Source: Flavobacterium chungbukense
GTDB lineage: Bacteria > Bacteroidota > Bacteroidia > Flavobacteriales > Flavobacteriaceae
Direction: 5' to 3'
Length of the DNA: 64,000 nucleotides
Assembly (NCBI RefSeq): GCF_020805785.1
Contig: NZ_JAJGZV010000001.1
Location: 1,054,001-1,118,000 of the forward strand
Notes under the pieces: model-generated
Database searches by the model: none
What the model was told of the DNA's origin: nothing
What the model saw: the letters and a program-made list of their open reading frames with translations, nothing else
Shown here: piece after piece, positions 29,618 to 39,502 of the stretch
Layout: each line of letters starts with the position of its first letter
Position numbering within the stretch: position 1 is the stretch's first letter
Made by a program: the position numbers and the translations under genes

Positions 29618-31042
29618 ATGAAAAAAACAATTATTGCATTATTAACGATTTTAGCGAGTCTTCAAATCAATGCAAAAATCAAATTACCAGCATTGTTTAC
29701 CGACAATATGATGTTGCAGCAAAAATCCAATGCACCCATTTGGGGCTGGGCAGAAAAGAACGCCAACATTGTAATCAAAACTTCTTGGGATTCTAAAATT
29801 TACAAGGTAAAAGCAGACGCTTCAGGTAAATGGAAAACAGAATTAAAAACGGTTTCATTTGGTGGCCCATACACGATTGAAGTTTCAGAAGGAAACGAAA
29901 AAGTAACCATCAAAAATGTTTTGTTGGGAGAAGTTTGGCTCTGTTCAGGACAATCCAATATGGAAATGCCTTTGAAAGGATTTCAAGGACAACCTGTTAA
30001 AAACGGAAACGAAATCATCGTAAGATCAACTAATAAAAACATTCGATTAATCACCATTCCGCGTGCTACGGTTTTAGAACCTTTGCAGGATTTTGAAGGA
30101 AAATGGGAAGAAGCATCTCCAAAATCAACATCCAATTTTAGTGCAACGGCTTGGTATTTTGGTTCGATATTGCAGGAAGTTTTAAATGTTCCTGTTGGAT
30201 TGATTCATGTTTCATACGGAGGTTCTAGCATGGAAGCGTGGATGAACAAGGAAATGCTGAAAGATTTTGCAAGTGCTAAAATCCCGACCACAAAAGAAGA
30301 ATTGGCAAAAGATCCAAACCGTGTTCCGACGACTTTATTTAACGGAATGCTTTCGCCTGTAATTGGTTACGGAATTAAGGGATGTATCTGGTATCAGGGA
30401 GAATCGAATTATGAAAGAGCTTCTGAATATAATGCTTTAATGAAGAAAATGGTAAGCAGTTGGAGAATGTTGTGGAATCAGGGAGATTTTCCTTTTTATT
30501 TTGCTCAGATCGCACCATTTAATTACGCCTCATTTCATCCAAAAGATTATCAGGAAAAATACAATTCAGCTTATTTGAGAGAAGCGCAGTTTAAGGCTTC
30601 AAAGGAAATTCCAAACTCAGCAATGGCGGTTTTAATGGATGTTGGAGAAGAAAACAACATTCATCCAATGGACAAAGAAAAAGGAGGAAACCGATTGGCT
30701 TTTCAAGCTTTGGCAAGAACGTACGGAATTGAAGGTTTTGAATTCGAAAGTCCGAAATATAAATCGATGGAAATAAAAGAAGGTTCAGTAACCGTTTCTT
30801 TTGATGATGTTGCCAACGGAATTACGTCTTATGATAAAGAAGTTTTAGGTTTTGAAATTGCAGGAGCAGACAAAGTTTTTTATCCAGCAAAAACGGTTGT
30901 AAGAAGAAAATCAGTAGTTCTGACTTCGGATAAAGTAAAAAATCCAGTTGCAGTTCGCTATTTATGGAAAGATTTCGCAAAAGCGGAATTGTTTAGTGCG
31001 GGCGGATTGCCAGTTTCTTCGTTTAGGACGGATGAGTGGTAA
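29618..31042 (+). CDS. SGNH-type sialate O-acetylesterase-like carbohydrate esterase
   Basis: A 474-residue exported protein (signal MKKTIIALLTILASLQINA). LPALFTDNMMLQQ and the Ig-like first domain are standard for this family. The nucleophile Ser113 is in WLCSGQSNMEM; the C-terminal catalytic motif is EENNIHPMDK with His349. In plant-glycan loci such proteins remove O-acetyl groups from sugars rather than sialic acid. RG-II carries acetylated fucosyl and aceryl residues (known), so a pectin de-acetylase role fits. Confidence 0.85.
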   Translation: MKKTIIALLTILASLQINAKIKLPALFTDNMMLQQKSNAPIWGWAEKNANIVIKTSWDSKIYKVKADASGKWKTELKTVSFGGPYTIEVSEGNEKVTIKNVLLGEVWLCSGQSNMEMPLKGFQGQPVKNGNEIIVRSTNKNIRLITIPRATVLEPLQDFEGKWEEASPKSTSNFSATAWYFGSILQEVLNVPVGLIHVSYGGSSMEAWMNKEMLKDFASAKIPTTKEELAKDPNRVPTTLFNGMLSPVIGYGIKGCIWYQGESNYERASEYNALMKKMVSSWRMLWNQGDFPFYFAQIAPFNYASFHPKDYQEKYNSAYLREAQFKASKEIPNSAMAVLMDVGEENNIHPMDKEKGGNRLAFQALARTYGIEGFEFESPKYKSMEIKEGSVTVSFDDVANGITSYDKEVLGFEIAGADKVFYPAKTVVRRKSVVLTSDKVKNPVAVRYLWKDFAKAELFSAGGLPVSSFRTDEW

Positions 31043-31269
31043 TTGTTAATTGTTAATTATGAGTTATGAGTTATGAGTTTGACGTCTAGTTTGTCATCCC
31101 GAGGGACGAGGGATCACACGCGTAAATCGACAAAGATTGAAGACATTCTGTGCGGAGTTTCTCGTGTGATTTCTCCTTTCAGTCGAAATGACAAAAAATG
31201 AGAATAAATCTGCTTAATCAGCTAAATCTGCAAGAGAGCAAAAAATATACGTACAAGGTTTAAACCTTG
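31040..31269. repeat. Spacer repeats: 7-bp tandems, 'TTTGTCATTTCGA' copy 5, 16-bp palindrome
   Basis: Tandem TAATTGT and TTATGAG units (31040-31077), a TTTGTCATCCCGAGGGACGA/AGTCGAAATGACAAA inverted pair (31090-31196), an ATCTGC word stretch, and the perfect palindrome CAAGGTTTAAACCTTG (31254-31269) just before the next gene. Together they fill the 241-base gap. Confidence 0.8.
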
Positions 31270-31283
31270 CAGGAAAGAAAACG

Positions 31284-33614
31284 ATGAAAAATATCATACT
31301 AGTAATACTTCTCTTCACGACGCTTTGCCTCAAAGCGCAAATTCCTGCGCTCGATAATTACAATCAAATCTGGACAGCGCAAAGCAACAATTCATCAGAA
31401 TCCATGCCTTTGGGTGGCGGTGATATTGGTATGAATGTCTGGGTAGAGAAAGGAGATTTGTATTTCTATTTTTCACGAAGCGGCACTTTCGATGAACATA
31501 ATACTTTATTGAAATTAGGACGTGTAAAGGTGACTTTAACACCAAATCCGTTTGAAGGGACAACAGGTTTTCGTCAGGAGTTAAAACTGAAAGACGGATA
31601 TGTTTTAGTTGGCCAAAATGATACTAAGATTAAACTTTGGGTGGATGTTTTTAAACCAATTATTCATGTTGATTTAGAAAGTAAAAATCCGTTGAAAATG
31701 ACAGCTTCTTATGAAAGTTGGCGTTATCAAAACCGTTATCCAAAAGGAAAAGAAAACAACGCTAATTCTTATAAATGGGCACCTCAGGGAGAACTTATTA
31801 CATATAAAGATTCTATTTCATTTGAAAATAATGGTGTCAAATTTTATCACAGAAATAGAGAAAATACCGTTTTTGATGTAGCCGTAAAACAGCAGAAAAT
31901 GGAATCGGTTAAAGACCAAATGCTGAATCCAATTGCGAATTTAACTTTTGGTGGATTCATGAAAGGCGATAATTTAAAACCTGATGGAACATATTTAGGA
32001 AAATATCAGTCGACAGATTTTAAAGGTTTTAGTTTATCAAGTGTAAAACCTTTAAAAAAGCATTCATTAGAAATTTTTTTAAACAACAGTCAATCCGATT
32101 TTTCTACTTGGGATTATGGATTAAAAAGTTTTATTTCATCCAATAAAAACACTTCAAAACAAGCCGAAAAAAACACTCAAAAATGGTGGAATAATTTCTG
32201 GAATCGCAGTTTTATTTTCACTCAAAAAAATCAATCGATTGAGAAAGATTCGGTGTATCAAATCGGGCAGAATTATCAATTGTTTCGATACATGCTGGGA
32301 TGCAATGCGTACGGAAAATATCCAACAAAATTTAACGGCGGACTTTTTACAGTTGATCCTGTTTACACCAATAAAGATCTGAATTTTACGCCCGATTTCA
32401 GAAATTGGGGAGGCGGAACCATGACGGCTCAAAACCAACGATTGGTTTATTTTCCGATGGTAAAAAGCGGTGATTTTGATATGATGAAATCGCAATTAGA
32501 TTATTACGTAAGTCTTCAAAAAAATGCTGAATTAAGAAGCAAAGTATATTGGAATCATAATGGTGCATCATTTACAGAACAATTAGAAAATTTTGGACTC
32601 CCAAATCCAGCTGAATACGAATGGAAACGTCCTGCAGATTACGATCCAGGAATGGAATACAATGCTTGGCTGGAATACGAATGGGATACGGTTTTGGAAT
32701 TTTGCCAAATGATGCTGCAGCAGAAAGAATATGCTGGAGAAGACATTCAAAAATACAATCAATTCATCATCAGCTGTCTTCGTTTTTTCGATGAACATTA
32801 TCAATACTTAGCAAAACAACGAGGAAGAAAAGCTTTAGATGGAAACGGAAAATTAATTCTTTTTCCAGGTTCAGGAGCGGAAACTTATAAAATGGCAAAT
32901 AATGCCAGCAGTACAATTTCGGCTTTGCAAGTTATTACAGAAAACCTTTTAAACCTTTCAGGAAATCAGTTGTCAAAAGAAGACGTTGAATATTTAAAAG
33001 CATTTCAAACGAGAATTCCGCCTTTAAACTTTGGACAGATTGAAAATCATAAAGTTTTGCTTCCTGCCAAAACATGGGAAAGAATTAATAATTCTGAAGT
33101 TCCGCAATTGTATCCCGTTTATCCGTGGGGAATTTACGGCGTTGGAAAACCAGATTTAGAATCGGCTTTAAATACCTGGAAATACGATCCTGATGCTTTA
33201 AAATTTAGAAGTCATATTGGATGGAAACAGGATAATATTTTCTCTGCTCGTTTGGGCTTAACCGAAGAAGCGATGAAATATAATACGTTAAAAATGGCGA
33301 ATTCAGAAAGACGTTTTCCAGCTTTTTGGGGACCAGGATTTGACTGGGTTCCAGATCATAATTGGGGCGGATCGGGAATGATTGGAATGCAAGAAATGCT
33401 TTTACAGGAAGCAGAGGGGAAAATTTATCTTTTTCCAGCTTGGCCAAAAGAATGGAATGTTCATTTTAAATTACACGCCAAACAAAATACTACAATTGAA
33501 GCCGAACTTCTGAATGGAGAATTGAAGGTTTTAAAAGTAATTCCAGAAGAAAGAAAAAAAGACATTATAAATCTGTTAGGAAAATCTGAAGCAGAGAAAA
33601 CGAAATTAAACTAA
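31284..33614 (+). CDS. DUF5703-containing, GH95-like six-hairpin protein
   Basis: A 776-residue exported protein (signal MKNIILVILLFTTLCLKAQ). The N-terminal beta-sandwich (NYNQIWTAQSNNSSESMPLG, GGDIGMNVWVEKGDLYFYFS) is what Pfam calls DUF5703_N and resembles the N-domain of GH95. From about residue 310 an (alpha/alpha)6-type domain follows, with GGLFTVDPVYTNKDLNFTPD, YNAWLEYEWDTVLEFCQMML and WGIYGVGKPDLESA. GH95 contains alpha-L-fucosidases and alpha-L-galactosidases, both relevant to RG-II, but this protein's own activity is not known to me. The lyase gene begins 15 bases downstream. Confidence 0.65.
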   Translation: MKNIILVILLFTTLCLKAQIPALDNYNQIWTAQSNNSSESMPLGGGDIGMNVWVEKGDLYFYFSRSGTFDEHNTLLKLGRVKVTLTPNPFEGTTGFRQELKLKDGYVLVGQNDTKIKLWVDVFKPIIHVDLESKNPLKMTASYESWRYQNRYPKGKENNANSYKWAPQGELITYKDSISFENNGVKFYHRNRENTVFDVAVKQQKMESVKDQMLNPIANLTFGGFMKGDNLKPDGTYLGKYQSTDFKGFSLSSVKPLKKHSLEIFLNNSQSDFSTWDYGLKSFISSNKNTSKQAEKNTQKWWNNFWNRSFIFTQKNQSIEKDSVYQIGQNYQLFRYMLGCNAYGKYPTKFNGGLFTVDPVYTNKDLNFTPDFRNWGGGTMTAQNQRLVYFPMVKSGDFDMMKSQLDYYVSLQKNAELRSKVYWNHNGASFTEQLENFGLPNPAEYEWKRPADYDPGMEYNAWLEYEWDTVLEFCQMMLQQKEYAGEDIQKYNQFIISCLRFFDEHYQYLAKQRGRKALDGNGKLILFPGSGAETYKMANNASSTISALQVITENLLNLSGNQLSKEDVEYLKAFQTRIPPLNFGQIENHKVLLPAKTWERINNSEVPQLYPVYPWGIYGVGKPDLESALNTWKYDPDALKFRSHIGWKQDNIFSARLGLTEEAMKYNTLKMANSERRFPAFWGPGFDWVPDHNWGGSGMIGMQEMLLQEAEGKIYLFPAWPKEWNVHFKLHAKQNTTIEAELLNGELKVLKVIPEERKKDIINLLGKSEAEKTKLN

Positions 33615-33629
33615 CTATTGCTAATTAAA

Positions 33630-36089
33630 ATGATAAAGAAATTATTATGTGGTGTTGTTTTGTCCATGCTTTTGACCACAAATGGACAAGCACAATCAGT
33701 TGCAAATACTGATAAACAAGTCGTAAAAGTGGACTTTGACTTTTTTCAAAGAAGACTAGAAGAAGTTCATGACCCAAGTTATGATTCGTGGGTAATTAAT
33801 GAAGGAAAAGAAGCCGAAAAATCATTTAATAATGTGTCATTTAAATTAAAAGGAAACTTTACATCAAAATGGTATAAAGTAGGAATGAGTGCTCCACATT
33901 ATAACAAATTGGGGAGTGACGGTCTGGTTACAGCTGAAAATTTAGAATTGAAAATTAGCGGATTAAAAGCAGGAAAGCATACTCTTTTGACTTTTCATAA
34001 TGCCTTTGATGTGATTACAGGGAAAACTTTTTCTCCGATAAAAATCTATGTAAATGGAAAACTTCAGGAAACGGTAAATGCGAGTCAGAGAGCAAATGCA
34101 AAAGTAGATGCAGCAATGGCGTATATTACTTTTACTGCCGAAAAAGGCAAAGATGTAATTGTTCGTTTTGAAATTGACTCAACAAATAATCCTGATATTG
34201 TAAAACAAATTGTTATTAATGGTTTTGAAATTGATACGCCAAACTTGATGAATCAGGCCCGTACTCCAGAACCAAAAAACAGAGACGAACATGTTGAAGT
34301 AACTAAAACTTTAATTTTAAAATGGGATGCTCCAAATAGTGTTGCAGCGCATAATTTGTATTTTGGTGAAGACAAAAATGCTGTAGAAAATGCAACAGAA
34401 TCTTCAAAAGAATTCAAAGGAAAATTGATTGATAAAAATTTTACAGTTTCAGATTTATACAGCGGTACCACTTATTATTGGAGAGTAGATGAATTGGATA
34501 ATAAAGGTGAAGCAACTCAAGGGAATGTGTGGTCTTTTAAACCTGCACAATTGGCGTTTCTGGGAGCAGAAGGCTATGGACGTTATGCAGTTGGAGGTCG
34601 TGGCGGTAAAGTAATTGAAGTAACGAACTTAAATGACGATGGACCTGGAAGTTTCCGTGATGCGATTAATCAGGAAATTGGACCGAGAACGATTGTTTTT
34701 ACTGTTTCTGGAAATATAAAACTGGAATCTAGATTAGTGGCAAATCAGCCCTATATCACTATTGCAGGACAAACTGCTCCTGGTGAAGGAATTACCATTA
34801 GCAGAGCTCCAATAGGCTTGACTGGAAATGATGGTGTTATGAGATTTTTAAAAGTGCGTATCGGTGGAGGCAGAACATTCGACGGAATGGGATTAACGGG
34901 TGCAGATTATAGTATTATCGATCACTGCTCTATAAGCTGGACAATTGATGAGTCGTTTAGTTCACGAGGAGCGCATCATATTACATTACAGCGAACTTTA
35001 ATTTCTGAAGCTTTAAATGTTGCGGGACATGGTAAATATGAAGCTGGTAAAATGCACGGCTATGCAGCTACAATTGGCGGTGATATTGGAAGTTTTCATC
35101 ATAACTTATTAGCTCACAATTACGGACGTAACTGGAGTATTGGCGGTGGTTTAAGCGGTGACGGATTCTACACTGGAAGATTGGATATTACAAATAATGT
35201 GGTGTACAATTGGGGGAAAAGAGCAACAGACGGCGGTGCAAACGAAGTCAATTTTGTAAATAATTACTATAAACCAGGTGCTTCAACTGCAATTTTTGTA
35301 GCGCTGAATGCACAGCATGAAGGCGTTGGAAAAGGTATGCAGCGCTATTATTTTGATGGAAATGTTATGCCAGGTTATTTTGATGAAAAATCTCAGGATA
35401 AAGGAAGAAAATTTACTACCACAAATAAAGAGAAGGTAGAGTATGAAACTTTTGTTGACAAACCATTTTTTCCTTCTTATGTAGAAACGCAATCAGCGAA
35501 AGCGGCTTATAAAAATGTACTTTCCGATGTTGGCGCTAATCAACCGTTTTTTGATAAGCACGATAACCGAATTATTGGTGAAACTCTAAAAGGAACTTTC
35601 ACTTACAAAGGAAGTAAAAGCGGTTTGGGCGGTATGATTGATAACGAACAAGATGCGGGTGGATGGCCAAACTTTGTATCAGAAACTCGTCCAGCAGACT
35701 GGGATACAGATCATGACGGATTACCAAACTGGTGGGAAAAAGCATTTGGTTTAAACGAAAACTCACCTGTTGGAGATTTCTCAGATGCAAATCAAGATAC
35801 TGATAAAGATGGATTTACACAGTTGGATAATTATTTAGACTGGTTGGCTCAGCCTCATTATTTTGTAAATTCTGGGGAGAAAAAGATTTTAAGTGCTGCA
35901 GATTATTTCAAAGGTTATGAAAAGAAACCTGTGTATACTTTCTCAGAGCTTAAAAATGGAAAAGTGGTTTTAAAAGGAAAAGAAATTCAGTTTACAACTG
36001 TTGAAAAAGGATTTGCTTCTTTCGTCCTAACGGTAAAAGATGCAGACGGAGATTCAATGAGCAGAACGATTAATTTCTTTGTTAAGTAA
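33630..36089 (+). CDS. Multidomain pectate-lyase-like (PL1-type) protein
   Basis: About 819 residues from the ATG at 33630 (MIKKLLCGVVLSMLLTTNGQ); an in-frame TTG at 33618 is less likely. Domains: a carbohydrate-binding-like beta-sandwich (about 30-200), a fibronectin-III-like domain (WDAPNSVAAHNLYFGEDKNA, YSGTTYYWRVDELD), then a beta-helix lyase domain from about residue 310 (FLGAEGYGRYAVGGRGGKV, TIAGQTAPGEGITISRAP, YSIIDHCSISWTIDESFS). A calcium-binding thrombospondin/dockerin-like stretch (DTDHDGLPNWWEKAFGLN, QDTDKDGFTQLDNYL) precedes a C-terminal Ig-like tail. It would cleave polygalacturonan by beta-elimination outside the cytoplasm. Confidence 0.85.
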   Translation: MIKKLLCGVVLSMLLTTNGQAQSVANTDKQVVKVDFDFFQRRLEEVHDPSYDSWVINEGKEAEKSFNNVSFKLKGNFTSKWYKVGMSAPHYNKLGSDGLVTAENLELKISGLKAGKHTLLTFHNAFDVITGKTFSPIKIYVNGKLQETVNASQRANAKVDAAMAYITFTAEKGKDVIVRFEIDSTNNPDIVKQIVINGFEIDTPNLMNQARTPEPKNRDEHVEVTKTLILKWDAPNSVAAHNLYFGEDKNAVENATESSKEFKGKLIDKNFTVSDLYSGTTYYWRVDELDNKGEATQGNVWSFKPAQLAFLGAEGYGRYAVGGRGGKVIEVTNLNDDGPGSFRDAINQEIGPRTIVFTVSGNIKLESRLVANQPYITIAGQTAPGEGITISRAPIGLTGNDGVMRFLKVRIGGGRTFDGMGLTGADYSIIDHCSISWTIDESFSSRGAHHITLQRTLISEALNVAGHGKYEAGKMHGYAATIGGDIGSFHHNLLAHNYGRNWSIGGGLSGDGFYTGRLDITNNVVYNWGKRATDGGANEVNFVNNYYKPGASTAIFVALNAQHEGVGKGMQRYYFDGNVMPGYFDEKSQDKGRKFTTTNKEKVEYETFVDKPFFPSYVETQSAKAAYKNVLSDVGANQPFFDKHDNRIIGETLKGTFTYKGSKSGLGGMIDNEQDAGGWPNFVSETRPADWDTDHDGLPNWWEKAFGLNENSPVGDFSDANQDTDKDGFTQLDNYLDWLAQPHYFVNSGEKKILSAADYFKGYEKKPVYTFSELKNGKVVLKGKEIQFTTVEKGFASFVLTVKDADGDSMSRTINFFVK

Positions 36090-36096
36090 ATTATTA

Positions 36097-36199
36097 AACC
36101 ATATAAGTGATATAAGAAAATTATAAGATTGACTTAATACTTGTATGGTTCAAGTTCAAGAAAGTTTAGTTTAAATGAACTTATATTTCTTATATGGTT
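36097..36199. repeat. Inverted repeat, 'AACCATATAAGTGATATAAG' family, before GH127
   Basis: Left arm 36097-36116 is the exact 20-mer; right arm 36180-36199 matches its complement at 18 of 20 positions. As at 26044, the right arm supplies an in-frame ATG (36194) that is probably not the start. Confidence 0.85.
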
Positions 36200-36214
36200 C
36201 AAAATGATAAAAGA

Positions 36215-38236
36215 ATGAAAAAAATATTAAATGTTTCCTTAAGCTTGTTTTTTGTTAGCACTGGAGTGTTTGCGCAGAACAAAGGTTTGGTTGCGAATTC
36301 AGAAAGTCCATATTCAAAACTGCAGAGTGTTGGCTTGCAAGATGTAAAATGGACAAAAGGTTTCTGGAAAGAACAATTTGATGTAGAAACCAAAAATACT
36401 TTGCCTTACATGTGGGATTTGTATCATAATGAAACTTCGCATGCCTATAAAAATTTCGAAATTGCTGCAGGTTTAAGCAAAGGAACTTTCAAAGGACCGT
36501 CGTTTCATGATGGCGATTTCTACAAGATTTTTGAAGGAATGGCTGCGACTTATGCCGTAACAAAAGATAAAAAACTAGATGCAGAAATGGATAAAGCCAT
36601 TGCGCTTTTCGCGAAAGTACAGCGTAAAGACGGTTATATTCACACGCCTGTTTTAATAGACGAACGCTGGGGAACCTTAGGCCCGGAAGAAGTAAAAAAA
36701 CAATTGGGTTTTGAGAAATACAATATGGGACATTTAATGACTGCAGCCTGTATTCATTATCGTGCGACAGGAAAAACAAATTTCCTAAATATAGCCAAAG
36801 GTGTTGCCGATTTCTTGTATGATTTCTATAAAAAAGCTTCGCCAGAGTTGGCTCGAAATGCGATTTGTCCGTCTCATTATATGGGAATTGTCGAAATGTA
36901 CAGAACGACTAAAAATCCGAAATATCTGGAATTAGCCAATAATCTTATAGATATTCGCGGAACCACAAATGACGGAACTGATGATAATCAGGACAGAATT
37001 CCGTTTAGACAGCAGACAACCGCAATGGGTCACGCCGTAAGAGCAAATTATCTTTACGCTGGAGTAGCCGATTTGTATGCCGAAACTGGAGAAAAGAAAT
37101 TATTGGATAATTTAGAATCGATTTGGGATGATGTAACGTATCGTAAAATGTACATTACTGGAGGTTGCGGTTCTTTATATGACGGCGTTTCTCCAGACGG
37201 AACTTCGTATGATCCAACTGTAGTTCAGAAAATTCATCAGGCTTATGGAAGACCTTTTCAATTACCGAATGCAACGGCTCATACTGAAACCTGCGCTAAT
37301 ATTGGAAATGTGTTATGGAACTGGAGAATGCTTCAAATTACTGGAGATGCCAAATATGCTGATATTGTGGAATTGGCATTGTATAATAGTGTGCTTTCGG
37401 GAATGGATTTAGAAGGAGAAAAATTCCTGTATAATAATCCGCTGAATGTTTCTAATGATTTACCATTTCATCAGCGTTGGGGAAATGAGCGTGAAGGTTA
37501 TATCGCCTTATCAAATTGCTGCGCTCCAAACGTAACGAGAACAATTGCCGAAGTTGGAAATTATGCGTACAATATTTCGAAAGAAGGCTTGTATGTCAAT
37601 TTATACGGAAGTAATCAATTGAAAACAAAATATTTAAATGGAGAAGAAATCGAAATCGAACAGCAAACCAATTATCCTTGGGACGGAAAAATAACCTTGA
37701 AAATTGTAAAAGCCCCAAAAGATTTACAAAATTTCTTTTTAAGAATTCCAGGTTGGAGTCAGAATGCTTCGATTTCAGTTAATAATTCAAAAATTACTGA
37801 TAAAATCGTTTCTGGAGCTTATCTGAAATTAAACCAAAAATGGAAAAAAGGAGATGTAATTGAATTGAATCTCCCGATGCCAGTTGAATTAATGGAAGCT
37901 AATCCGTTGGTGGAAGAAGTTAAAAATCAGGTTGCTGTAAAAAGAGGACCTTTGGTATATTGCTTAGAATCAGACCAACTTCCTGCGAAAATAAGCGTAA
38001 ATGATGTGGCTTTGAATTTGAAATCAAATTTTGCGACCAACAATTTCACATTGAACAATAGAAACTTAGTAAGCATTGATGCGGAAGCCGTTATAAATTC
38101 GAATAATTCTTGGAATAAAACGTTGTACAAACCACTTTCTTCTAAAGATGCAACGGCTGTACAAGTAAAATTGATTCCGTATTTTGCATGGGGAAATAAA
38201 GGAAAAGGAGAAATGACGGTTTGGATGTCGCATTAA
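36215..38236 (+). CDS. GH127-family glycosidase (beta-L-arabinofuranosidase or aceric acid hydrolase type)
   Basis: About 673 residues from the ATG at 36215 (MKKILNVSLSLFFVSTGVFA, signal peptide). The (alpha/alpha)6 DUF1680 domain shows the cysteine-nucleophile/zinc set of GH127: HTETCAN with Glu358 and Cys360, and SNCCAPN with Cys435-Cys436, in the same Glu-x-Cys and Cys-Cys arrangement as the characterised arabinofuranosidase. A C-terminal beta-sandwich (FLRIPGWSQNASISVNN) is typical. GH127 includes an RG-II aceric acid hydrolase in Bacteroides thetaiotaomicron (known); which activity applies here is undetermined. Confidence 0.88.
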   Translation: MKKILNVSLSLFFVSTGVFAQNKGLVANSESPYSKLQSVGLQDVKWTKGFWKEQFDVETKNTLPYMWDLYHNETSHAYKNFEIAAGLSKGTFKGPSFHDGDFYKIFEGMAATYAVTKDKKLDAEMDKAIALFAKVQRKDGYIHTPVLIDERWGTLGPEEVKKQLGFEKYNMGHLMTAACIHYRATGKTNFLNIAKGVADFLYDFYKKASPELARNAICPSHYMGIVEMYRTTKNPKYLELANNLIDIRGTTNDGTDDNQDRIPFRQQTTAMGHAVRANYLYAGVADLYAETGEKKLLDNLESIWDDVTYRKMYITGGCGSLYDGVSPDGTSYDPTVVQKIHQAYGRPFQLPNATAHTETCANIGNVLWNWRMLQITGDAKYADIVELALYNSVLSGMDLEGEKFLYNNPLNVSNDLPFHQRWGNEREGYIALSNCCAPNVTRTIAEVGNYAYNISKEGLYVNLYGSNQLKTKYLNGEEIEIEQQTNYPWDGKITLKIVKAPKDLQNFFLRIPGWSQNASISVNNSKITDKIVSGAYLKLNQKWKKGDVIELNLPMPVELMEANPLVEEVKNQVAVKRGPLVYCLESDQLPAKISVNDVALNLKSNFATNNFTLNNRNLVSIDAEAVINSNNSWNKTLYKPLSSKDATAVQVKLIPYFAWGNKGKGEMTVWMSH

Positions 38237-38262
38237 AATTATATATAGATTCCTATTTTTTC

Positions 38263-38347
38263 GTAGAGACGCACCGCAGTGCGTCTAACGTAACGTAGCC
38301 ACAATGTTTGATATACATGGCGTAGACGAACTGTGGTGCGTCTCTAC
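38263..38347. repeat. Inverted repeat upstream of the pectin methylesterase
   Basis: GTAGAGACGCACC (38263-38275) pairs perfectly with GGTGCGTCTCTAC (38335-38347). An internal GACGCACcgcaGTGCGTC hairpin is nested in the left half. Confidence 0.85.
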
Positions 38348-38384
38348 AGATAAACTTTGTCTAAAAATCCTAACATTAAATACT

Positions 38385-39368
38385 ATGAAACATATTCTGT
38401 TTTTATTTCTAATAACACTTTCAATATCAGCCCAAACACTAGATAATAAATTGACATTAACCGTTGCTCAAGATGGTTCTGGAGATTTTAAAACCATTCA
38501 GGAAGCAGTAAATAATGTCAAAGACAATTCAGAAAAACGTGTTGTAATTACGATTAAGCCTGGAAAATATGTTGAAAAATTGGAAATTCCAGCTTCAAAA
38601 CCATTCATTACTTTAAAAGGTCTTGACCGAAATAAAACCATTATTTCATTTGATGATTATTCGGGAAAACCATTAAGAGAAGTGGATGCATCTGGTAAAA
38701 AAGAATTTGGAACTTCTACATCTTATTCTTTTTTAATTAAGGGAAACGATTGTATACTTGAAAATCTAACTGTCGAAAATACGGCAGGAAGAGTAGGACA
38801 GGCGGTAGCATTGCATATTAAAAGTGACAGAGTTGTTGTGAAAAACTGTAATCTTTTAGGAAATCAGGACACGCTTTATTTATCAGAAGGAAATACCCGT
38901 ACTTATTTTGAAAACTGTTTCATAAACGGAACAACCGATTTTATCTTCGGAGCGGCAACAGCTTATTTTTATAAATGTACCATCGAAAGTTTAGTGAATT
39001 CCTATATTACAGCGGCTTCAACTCCGCAGGGGCAAGCTTACGGTTTTGTTTTTGTTGATTGTAAGCTTACTGCAAAAGACAAATCTGTAGATAAAGTGTT
39101 TTTGGGAAGACCATGGAGACCTTATGCACAAACTGTTTTCATTAATACTGATTTAGGTTCGCACATTATTCCAGAAGGTTGGAATGCTTGGATTGATACT
39201 CGATTTCCTGATAAAGATAAAACTGCTTATTATGCAGAATTTGGAAGTAAAGTTTCGAGTGCCAAAGAGTTGTCTCAACGTGTTTCTTGGTCGCATCAAT
39301 TGAATAAAACTGAGATTACAAGATACGATAGAGACTCCGTTTTTAAAGGATGGAATCCAAATAAATAG
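38385..39368 (+). CDS. CE8 pectin methylesterase
   Basis: About 327 residues from the ATG at 38385 (MKHILFLFLITLSISAQ, signal peptide); an upstream ATG at 38304 lies inside a repeat. Parallel beta-helix with all CE8 motifs: VAQDGSGDFKTIQEAVNNV, GNQDTLY with Asp162, GTTDFIFGAATAYF with Asp185, and LGRPWRPYAQTVF with Arg242. It demethylates homogalacturonan so that the pectate lyases and GH28 enzymes can act. A hairpin terminator follows, ending this transcription unit before the susC promoter region. Confidence 0.93.
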   Translation: MKHILFLFLITLSISAQTLDNKLTLTVAQDGSGDFKTIQEAVNNVKDNSEKRVVITIKPGKYVEKLEIPASKPFITLKGLDRNKTIISFDDYSGKPLREVDASGKKEFGTSTSYSFLIKGNDCILENLTVENTAGRVGQAVALHIKSDRVVVKNCNLLGNQDTLYLSEGNTRTYFENCFINGTTDFIFGAATAYFYKCTIESLVNSYITAASTPQGQAYGFVFVDCKLTAKDKSVDKVFLGRPWRPYAQTVFINTDLGSHIIPEGWNAWIDTRFPDKDKTAYYAEFGSKVSSAKELSQRVSWSHQLNKTEITRYDRDSVFKGWNPNK

Positions 39369-39428
39369 ACCCATAATAAACTCGTGATTTTCTAAATAGA
39401 AATTAAACAAAAGTTTTTTAATATAACG

Positions 39429-39459
39429 CCCGCTGCCATTGAAGGTTAGCGGTTTTTTT
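39429..39459 (+). terminator. Rho-independent-type terminator after the pectin methylesterase
   Basis: CCGCT (39430-39434) pairs with AGCGG (39448-39452), followed by seven T residues. Marks the end of the rightward run that starts at 16927. Confidence 0.7.
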
Positions 39460-39488
39460 ATTCATTTTTTAAGTTCAAAAAGTAAAAA

Positions 39489-39502
39489 TGTAATCGTTTA
39501 CA
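39489..39502. promoter_or_regulatory. LacI-type near-palindrome upstream of susC
   Basis: TGTAATCGTTTACA, one position pair short of perfect symmetry and differing from the GH28-promoter site (8552) at a single base. It lies about 570 bases before susC and about 430 before the inferred start at the 39921 -7 box; TTG at 39508 with a TATTTTTT about 21 bases later could be a second, weaker promoter just after it. Confidence 0.5.

Noticed and set aside
33630..36089. Type IX secretion C-terminal signal on the multidomain lyase
   Set aside because: The tail is Ig-like and lacks a recognisable T9SS sorting motif; no other enzyme in the window shows one.
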